A stretch of DNA of 23,907 nucleotides from positions 1 to 23,907 of the forward strand of contig DFAP01000025.1 in NCBI GenBank assembly GCA_002365855.1, written 5' to 3'. Position numbers and translations under genes: made by a program. The stretch comes from Pelotomaculum sp. UBA3103. GTDB lineage: Bacteria; Bacillota; Desulfotomaculia; Desulfotomaculales; Pelotomaculaceae. Every line of letters begins with the position of its first letter. Positions within the stretch are counted from its first letter, which is position 1. The notes beneath the pieces are model-generated. The model was not told the DNA's origin. It did not search any database and saw only the letters and a program-made list of their open reading frames with translations. Positions 20,209 to 23,907 of the stretch are shown here, in pieces.

Positions 20209-20289
20209 TTGTTAAAGAAGAATATTCCTGTTAATTTGAATGGCGAAATGAAAGTAGTGAAGATAGTTTTTAATATGCTAGAAAACTAA
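20209..20289 (+). CDS. Possible 26-aa peptide with TTG start
   Basis: AAAAAAGGAGG (20194-20204) is followed four bases later by TTG and 26 codons ending in TAA, then by a perfect terminator 12 bases on. The predicted peptide begins MLKKNIPVNLNGEM and is basic and hydrophobic; I do not recognise it. The ribosome site and start lie in the 5' arm of a 9-bp inverted repeat (AGGAATATT 20202-20210 with AATATTCCT 20221-20229), so folding would hide them. The four-base spacing is short. It could equally be a small untranslated RNA or chance. Confidence 0.3.
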   Translation: MLKKNIPVNLNGEMKVVKIVFNMLEN

Positions 20290-20301
20290 GAGAAAAGAGA
20301 A

Positions 20302-20337
20302 AACCGGTACTGGTCTAAGATACCGGTTCCCTTTTTT
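20302..20337 (+). terminator. Strong intrinsic terminator
   Basis: AACCGGTA (20302-20309) pairs perfectly with TACCGGTT (20321-20328) around an 11-base loop; CCC and six T's follow (20332-20337). The nearest complete upstream gene, dapF, already has its own terminator, so this one probably closes a short separate transcript. Confidence 0.8.
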
Positions 20338-20538
20338 AGGATTAACGAGTTATCAAAACCTTTTTATCAGTGGAAGCTGGAGATGGGACTGTTTTGAGAA
20401 AAAGATTGAAATGACTTCTCACACAGTCTGCCGTCCCTCTGTGCGCCTCATCAAGCTCCTCCCGTCAGTGAAAATTTATAGTATTCAAATCCCGTACAAC
20501 TGGTTTAATTTTTAGTTTGTAGCTAATTTGGAGTTAAC
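20338..20538. other. A+T-rich intergenic stretch with no recognised feature
   Basis: Between the terminator at 20337 and the stop of the convergent Cys-rich gene I see no open frame with a ribosome site, no strong hairpin and no repeat shared with the rest of the window. Confidence 0.5.
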
Positions 20539-21282
20539 TTAAGGACTTGTTGGATTTTTGATGGCCTCAACTTCATATTGTTCGTATATACTAGTTTCTT
20601 CAATCTGCTTTACTTTTGTTTCAATTATAAAATCAAAAGTTTCGGTGGATTCGGTATGAGCTGTTCTTTCTTTTAGGGGAAATTTATCCCACATTTCTGT
20701 CAGATAGTTTTTCAATTCCTCAAGTTTTTCATCAGATTCAACATTATCAGTGGGTTTAAGATAATCCTTTAAACTAAAAAGGGGAGTATCTTCTTTGATA
20801 AATTTTTGAAATGCTCTTTTCAGTTTAAATTCAAGATCATTTCTTGATTGATAGCTGACACTTTTATCTAAGATCATTTCATACATATGGGGGCATGCTG
20901 CCCGCCTGCAGGTCCTACTTCTAAGGACCCAATCCAAGGTACAACCTGATGATAAATCATGAAATTGGCAAATACCTGTTTCAGAATGAGGGTTTACTTG
21001 AATATATAATCTGCGCACCGTTAATGGCTTTTTCAAAAGAACTTCTTTTATGAATTTTTCCTGACCAATGGATAACATATAAGCTAAGTCGAATAAATAA
21101 TAAGTTGGAGTGTATGTACAACAACCCTGAGGACCTCTGGGACAAAAATTGCCACAGAAGTTTTCTATTTTTATTCCACCACGCAGTTCTCCAACTATAA
21201 ATACTTTAACGGGAATATTTTTATAATCTGTTTTTTTGACTGTAGATTGTCTATTGACTGGTTTAGTATAGGTTGTATACAA
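20539..21282 (-). CDS. Eight-cysteine YkgJ-like putative metal-binding protein
   Basis: 247 aa, apparently soluble. The cysteines fall in two groups: C43, C47, C54, C55 and C105, C114, C125, C130. The second group, 'C-x8-GC-x10-CR-x3-CP', resembles the YkgJ/FliB-type putative zinc/iron-chelating (Fe-S-like) domain; the pattern match is from memory. The C-terminal third (about 145-247) is charged, helical and Cys-free. The start is TTG at 21282-21280, seven bases after a full AAGGAGGT site. It is the last gene of a - strand cluster after two LSm-like paralogues, and a 13-bp palindrome lies just before its ribosome site. Composition is much more A+T-rich than the pyr operon. Substrate and function are unknown. 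Confidence 0.6.
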   Translation of the reverse strand: MYTTYTKPVNRQSTVKKTDYKNIPVKVFIVGELRGGIKIENFCGNFCPRGPQGCCTYTPTYYLFDLAYMLSIGQEKFIKEVLLKKPLTVRRLYIQVNPHSETGICQFHDLSSGCTLDWVLRSRTCRRAACPHMYEMILDKSVSYQSRNDLEFKLKRAFQKFIKEDTPLFSLKDYLKPTDNVESDEKLEELKNYLTEMWDKFPLKERTAHTESTETFDFIIETKVKQIEETSIYEQYEVEAIKNPTSP

Positions 21283-21299
21283 AAATTTACCTCCTTAAA

Positions 21300-21329
21300 G
21301 ATAAACGTGCAGTTTACTGCACGTTTATC
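21300..21329. other. Perfect 13-bp palindrome upstream of the Cys-rich gene
   Basis: GATAAACGTGCAG (21300-21312), loop TTTA, and CTGCACGTTTATC (21317-21329) form a perfect hairpin. On the - strand it lies between the stop of the upstream gene and the ribosome site of the Cys-rich gene and is followed only by a short T stretch. It may be a partial terminator, an mRNA-stability hairpin or an operator. Confidence 0.7.
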
Positions 21330-21346
21330 AATTTACCATTAAATCT

Positions 21347-21655
21347 TTATTTTTTAACAAGCTCTTCGGTTCCGATGAAACAAACCCTTTTTAACGGAAT
21401 TACCACTTGATCAAAAACTACATCTGCCTTGCCTACCTGTTTAAAATTAGCTAGAAAGGCTTCGGCATCTTCAAGCTGAATGGAATCAATATTCACCTGT
21501 ACTAAGGTCCCAAAAATGGAGAAAAATTCATTATTACACTCGACTACTACTTTTACATCTTCATTAAAAAATAGCTCGGCTATTTTATTTACGAAATCTC
21601 CTTCTACATCAAAGGACGGTACAAGAACTTTTTTTGCAGCTTGTGCTTCACTCAA
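21347..21655 (-). CDS. 102-aa hypothetical protein, paralogue 2 (LSm-like strand pattern)
   Basis: I do not recognise a named family. The sequence has short alternating hydrophobic strands: 'VKVVVEC', 'GTLVQVNIDSIQLED', 'VVIPLKRVCFIG'. This beta-barrel-like pattern is reminiscent of Sm-like folds and is inferred, not shown. It aligns over most of its length with the next gene upstream: both have 'VEC/FEC' near the start of the strands, 'G-L' in the middle and 'IP-RVC-I' near the end. The start is TTG at 21655-21653 with AAGGAG upstream; no ATG gives a better fit. It has no signal peptide or membrane segment. It lies 24 bases after paralogue 1 and 64 bases before the Cys-rich gene, so the three are probably one transcript. 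Confidence 0.65.
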   Translation of the reverse strand: MSEAQAAKKVLVPSFDVEGDFVNKIAELFFNEDVKVVVECNNEFFSIFGTLVQVNIDSIQLEDAEAFLANFKQVGKADVVFDQVVIPLKRVCFIGTEELVKK

Positions 21656-21679
21656 CTTTTAACACTCCTTTCTTATAAA

Positions 21680-21988
21680 CTAACAAATTTTTGCACGAAT
21701 TTCTATGGAGCAAACACGATCAAAGGGAATAATAATAGATTCAACAAATTCTTTAACAACTAATTTCCCGGCGCTAAAGGCTTTAACAAGAATAGGTTTG
21801 CTAAGATGTACCTGGCTTAACAGAATAAAATCGTTTCCTATTAATGCTAATCTTCCACCAAAGACTTTTTTACAACATTCCCCGCATTCAAATTCCACGT
21901 CTACGACTTTATCAAGGAATCTATCCTTGACTACCCCAGTAATTCCCAGAAACGGAATAAAGTTCGCGGTTGCATCAGCATCGGACAT
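21680..21988 (-). CDS. 102-aa hypothetical protein, paralogue 1 (LSm-like strand pattern)
   Basis: First gene of the - strand cluster. ATG at 21988 follows GGAGAG. It shares layout and length with the gene downstream: 'VDVEFECGECC', 'GGRLALIGNDFILLSQ', 'SIIIPFDRVCSIEI'. It additionally carries C35, C38 and C39 (C-x2-CC) plus two C-terminal cysteines, so metal binding or disulphide cross-linking is possible. Small Cys-containing paralogues of this size occur among spore-coat and other surface proteins of spore formers; this is only a suggestion, since no sporulation promoter could be identified with confidence upstream. Function unknown. Confidence 0.65.
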   Translation of the reverse strand: MSDADATANFIPFLGITGVVKDRFLDKVVDVEFECGECCKKVFGGRLALIGNDFILLSQVHLSKPILVKAFSAGKLVVKEFVESIIIPFDRVCSIEIRAKIC

Positions 21989-22131
21989 TTAATTTCTCTC
22001 CTTTCATTATTAATAGGCCTGAAGTTGAAAACCGTTTATTGAGACTTTTAGGTCTTTTATTAATAACCAATATATTCATAAATTTAAATCTTGTTACAAT
22101 AGCAAATTATTAGTCCGCTGTGTCCCTTTAA
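21989..22131. other. A+T-rich upstream region of the - strand cluster
   Basis: This stretch should hold the promoter of the cluster read leftwards. On the - strand TTGTAA, 17 bases, AATATA can be drawn in the 22070-22100 area, but the match is poor and I do not call it. No repeat or hairpin of note. Confidence 0.35.
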
Positions 22132-22414
22132 TTTTTCAAGCTCCAACGTATTACTAATCCAAGAGGTTATACGTTCGTGCTGATACTCACCCTGGGCCGC
22201 GTCGACGCAGCCCAGATCGCAAGCGAAATTTCCGAAAAGACTCCGGTCAAGTGGATCGGTGGCTACATGTTGTTTACGGGTATCGGGCTCGTCATCGCCT
22301 GGACTGCGCAGTGGCTGACCTTCATGCTCAGCGGAGCGGTGCCTGATGCCGCCGCGGAAGGGTTCAAGCTGATCGCATCGTCGGACTTGCATATTGGTGC
22401 ATATTGGGTGCATA
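22132..22414 (+). pseudogene. Truncated fragment of a membrane protein gene (relic)
   Basis: An open frame between the TAA at 22129 and the palindromic element encodes about 90 residues with one clear membrane helix ('GGYMLFTGIGLVIAWTAQWL'). It is markedly more G+C-rich than both flanks and has protein-like codon structure. There is no ribosome site or convincing start codon; a GTG at 22177 has nothing in front. The 3' side runs into a short tandem repeat and then the palindromic element. I read it as an internal piece of a multi-pass membrane protein whose ends were lost. Family not recognised. Confidence 0.45.
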
Positions 22415-22418
22415 TTGG
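22388..22418. repeat. Three tandem copies of TGCATATTGG
   Basis: TGCATATTGG occurs at 22388, 22398 and 22409 (one extra G between the second and third copies). The last copy runs into the left end of the palindromic element. Confidence 0.85.
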
Positions 22419-22495
22419 GGACGTGCCTGTTTTTGCACATACAACTCCTATTGCTATTCTCTTATAAAAAACATGCAAAAAAAGGCACGTCCCTA
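22415..22495. repeat. Palindromic repeat element, copy 1 (REP/MITE-like)
   Basis: An 81-bp imperfect palindrome. The left end TTGGGGACGTGCCTG is matched by the inverted right end GGCACGTCCCTA, with TTTTTGCA also repeated inside each arm. Its reverse complement aligns nearly end to end with 22832-22911. No coding capacity. Elements with GGGACG-type palindromic ends are often spread by RAYT/IS200-like Y1 transposases in trans; none is in this window. Confidence 0.8.
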
Positions 22496-22507
22496 TGCTG
22501 CCTCTAT

Positions 22508-22567
22508 AATCATTTGTATATGACTGGCCCGGCTGAGGAAGTATTCACCGGGGTGTATCCCATCTAG
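22508..22567 (+). pseudogene. dapF 3'-end fragment (last 19 codons and stop)
   Basis: It reads [19 protein letters not shown] then TAG, against [19 protein letters not shown] in dapF. Six of 19 codons differ; five changes are synonymous and one is V to L. There is no start or ribosome site, and upstream sequence is unrelated to dapF. The synonymous bias suggests that the two sequences diverged while both were parts of working genes. Confidence 0.88.
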
Positions 22568-22610
22568 GATCAGGTTAGCCAAAAGTTTGATAAATTAATA
22601 AAAGATAACG

Positions 22611-22649
22611 AAACGGGCAGGGGCCATGTGCTTTCCGCCCGTTTTTTTT
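22611..22649 (+). terminator. Terminator of the duplicated dapF tail (perfect copy)
   Basis: AAACGGGC (22611-22618) pairs perfectly with GCCCGTTT (22637-22644), followed by a T-run to 22649. It is stronger than its counterpart behind the intact dapF. Confidence 0.88.
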
Positions 22650-22786
22650 AGCCCGTTTTAACCTGTTATCCTGGCCCCCGGGAAGAATATTAAATAGCTT
22701 GTCAACTGGAAAGGAAGATCATAAAATTATGTTGAATACCAGTTGATGTTAATTATGGTAAGTAATCCTAAGGTGGTAAACCCCGA
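22650..22786. other. Intergenic stretch without recognised features
   Basis: It lies between the duplicated dapF terminator and the candidate methyltransferase promoter. No open frame with a ribosome site and no clear hairpin; it shows no similarity to the sequence after the first dapF tail. Confidence 0.45.
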
Positions 22787-22815
22787 TTGACCCGGAAATT
22801 TTTTCGAAGAATACT
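22787..22815 (+). promoter_or_regulatory. Candidate promoter of the methyltransferase gene
   Basis: TTGACC (22787-22792; 5 of 6) is followed after exactly 17 bases by AATACT (22810-22815; 4 of 6). Transcription would begin near 22822, giving a leader of about 165 bases that contains the palindromic element at 22832-22911. Confidence 0.4.
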
Positions 22816-22831
22816 GCATGAAAGGGCAATA

Positions 22832-22911
22832 TAGGGACGTGCCATATTTTGCATGTTTTTTGTTTGTAAATAATAGTGAGAGTATATGTGCAATAACAGG
22901 CATGTCCCCAA
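22832..22911. repeat. Palindromic repeat element, copy 2 (inverted)
   Basis: 80 bp with ends TAGGGACGTGCC and GGCATGTCCCCAA. It aligns with the reverse complement of 22415-22495: outer arms and the inner TTTTGCATGTTTTTT block are nearly identical, the central 25 bases differ. It lies about 75 bases before the methyltransferase ATG. Confidence 0.8.
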
Positions 22912-22986
22912 TAAACCGGAATTTCACAGAACGATAGGTGAAATTGCCGCAACTTTTAAGATTAAGTAGTGAAGGAGGAAATACCG

Positions 22987-23895
22987 ATGGAAGAGACCCA
23001 AGTTAGCCGCACCGCACTGATGACCGCCTACTTGCGTGCCTACCATGCAATGCATGATGACCCTAAGATCTTTGATGACTCTCTCGCCTATCATTTGTTT
23101 ACGGAAAAGGAACGCGCAATTCTCGAACAGCATGTGGCGCGGTTTCTCCAGTTATATGACCCTGCCCGAGCTGCGTCGTGCCCTGACCAGGCGACTGCCT
23201 TGGCATTGTCGATGCGTGTTATGGCGACATCGATTCTCTGCCGCGCGCGGTATGCGGAAGACAGCCTTGAGAAGGCTGTCAGGCAGGGGGTGCAACAGTA
23301 TGTGATCCTCGGGGCAGGGATGGATACCTTTGCGTTTCGGCGTCCGGAAATGGTAAAGCAGCTTCAGGTGTTCGAGGTCGACCATCCTGCCACGCAAGCC
23401 TTTAAGCGCCGTCGCTTTGCTGAGTTGGAATGGGAGCTGCCGACACAACTGCAGTTTATTCCAGTGGATTTCACGCAGGAGTGTCTGGCAGCGACACTAA
23501 CGCGCTCATCGTATGCCCCCCAGACCAAAAGCTTTTTTAGCTGGCTGGGAGTCACCTATTATTTAACTCGCGACGTGGTATTCGCCACGTTACATGCTAT
23601 TACTGACATTGCCCCTGCGGGTAGTGCGATCATTTTCGATTACTGGGATACTGACGCATTTGTCCCCGAGAAGGCGTCTAAACGAGTGCAGGCGGGATCG
23701 GCGCAGGTGCGGAATGTGGGCGAGCCTATGATAACGGGTTTTGACCCGTCCACGCTTGCTGCTGACCTCGCACCTCTGGGGTTACGTCTTCATGAGAACT
23801 TAAGCCCAACCGATATTGAAGAACGTTATCTTCGGGGACGCACTGATGGCTATCATGCAAGCGAACATGCGCACTATGCGTGGGCAATGAAATGA
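22987..23895 (+). CDS. Class I SAM-dependent methyltransferase (LCM/TIGR00027-like)
   Basis: 302 aa. Rossmann-fold methyltransferase. SAM-binding motif I is 'VILGAGMDTFAFR' (G109, G111, D113); motif II is 'VFEVDHP' with acidic E130/D132 for the SAM ribose; 'FIPVDF' and 'FSWLGVTYYL' follow. This combination is typical of the leucine-carboxyl-methyltransferase-like family (Pfam LCM, TIGR00027), known from mycobacterial and actinobacterial secondary-metabolite methyltransferases; substrate unknown. The ATG at 22987 is eight bases after GGAGG (22974-22978); a GTG at 22969 lies upstream of that site and is rejected. It stands alone behind a patchwork region, so horizontal acquisition is plausible. 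The C-terminus is complete; the window ends 12 bases later. Confidence 0.85.
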   Translation: MEETQVSRTALMTAYLRAYHAMHDDPKIFDDSLAYHLFTEKERAILEQHVARFLQLYDPARAASCPDQATALALSMRVMATSILCRARYAEDSLEKAVRQGVQQYVILGAGMDTFAFRRPEMVKQLQVFEVDHPATQAFKRRRFAELEWELPTQLQFIPVDFTQECLAATLTRSSYAPQTKSFFSWLGVTYYLTRDVVFATLHAITDIAPAGSAIIFDYWDTDAFVPEKASKRVQAGSAQVRNVGEPMITGFDPSTLAADLAPLGLRLHENLSPTDIEERYLRGRTDGYHASEHAHYAWAMK

Positions 23896-23907
23896 ATATG
23901 TTAATAA

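Larger units (their letters stand above)
22506..22649 (+). repeat. Direct repeat copy 2: dapF 3' end plus terminator
   Basis: Counterpart of 20030-20166 in the same orientation. It begins about ten bases after palindromic element copy 1 and ends in the T-run of the terminator. Confidence 0.9.

Noticed and set aside
22084..22440. 118-codon - strand frame across the membrane-protein relic
   Set aside because: Composition and the membrane-helix pattern favour the + frame; no ribosome site on the - strand.
20030..22649. Classical integrative element with integrase and att site
   Set aside because: No integrase or transposase gene is present between the repeats and the repeats are long and diverged, so only the bracketing can be claimed, not a mechanism.

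Overview
The window looks like chromosome of an endospore-forming, anaerobic Bacillota, probably of the Desulfotomaculum/Pelotomaculum type. This is inferred from a PyrR-attenuated pyrimidine operon, a PyrK/PyrD type 1B dihydroorotate dehydrogenase, a YqhV-family protein, an RqcH/NFACT protein and strong AGGAGG-type ribosome sites. No rRNA, tRNA, CRISPR array or transposase gene is visible.

Layout. Bases 1-2456 hold a small YqhV-like membrane protein with a terminator, and a FapA/DUF342 polymer-forming protein. Bases 2565-14430 are one + strand pyrimidine operon: promoter, PyrR attenuator 1, pyrR, PyrR attenuator 2, pyrB, pyrC, carA, carB, pyrK, pyrD, pyrF, a membrane-anchored metallophosphoesterase, and pyrE. 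Together they encode the whole route from glutamine, bicarbonate and aspartate to UMP. PyrR senses UMP and lowers read-through at two leaders. rqcH (- strand) converges on pyrE with only two bases between the stop codons. A P2A-type Ca2+-transporting ATPase and dapF (lysine/peptidoglycan precursor synthesis) follow on the + strand.

From the end of dapF (20092) to about 22970 the sequence becomes an A+T-rich patchwork. It contains the dapF terminator, a short RBS/TTG reading frame closed by a perfect terminator, and a three-gene - strand cluster (two paralogous ~102-aa proteins and an eight-cysteine YkgJ-like protein). After these come a G+C-rich membrane-protein relic, two inverted copies of an ~80-bp palindromic element, and a second, about 90% identical copy of the dapF 3' end with its terminator. 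The dapF-tail direct repeats bracket about 2.3 kb, which suggests inserted or recombined accessory DNA. The window closes with a class I SAM-dependent methyltransferase of the LCM/TIGR00027 type, preceded by a candidate promoter whose leader would contain the second palindromic element.

The best candidate for something undescribed is the - strand cluster at 20539-21988 together with its bracketing by dapF tails and palindromic elements. Its function cannot be read from the sequence. The rest is largely conventional core metabolism. Identities and identity percentages are by eye; no database search was run.
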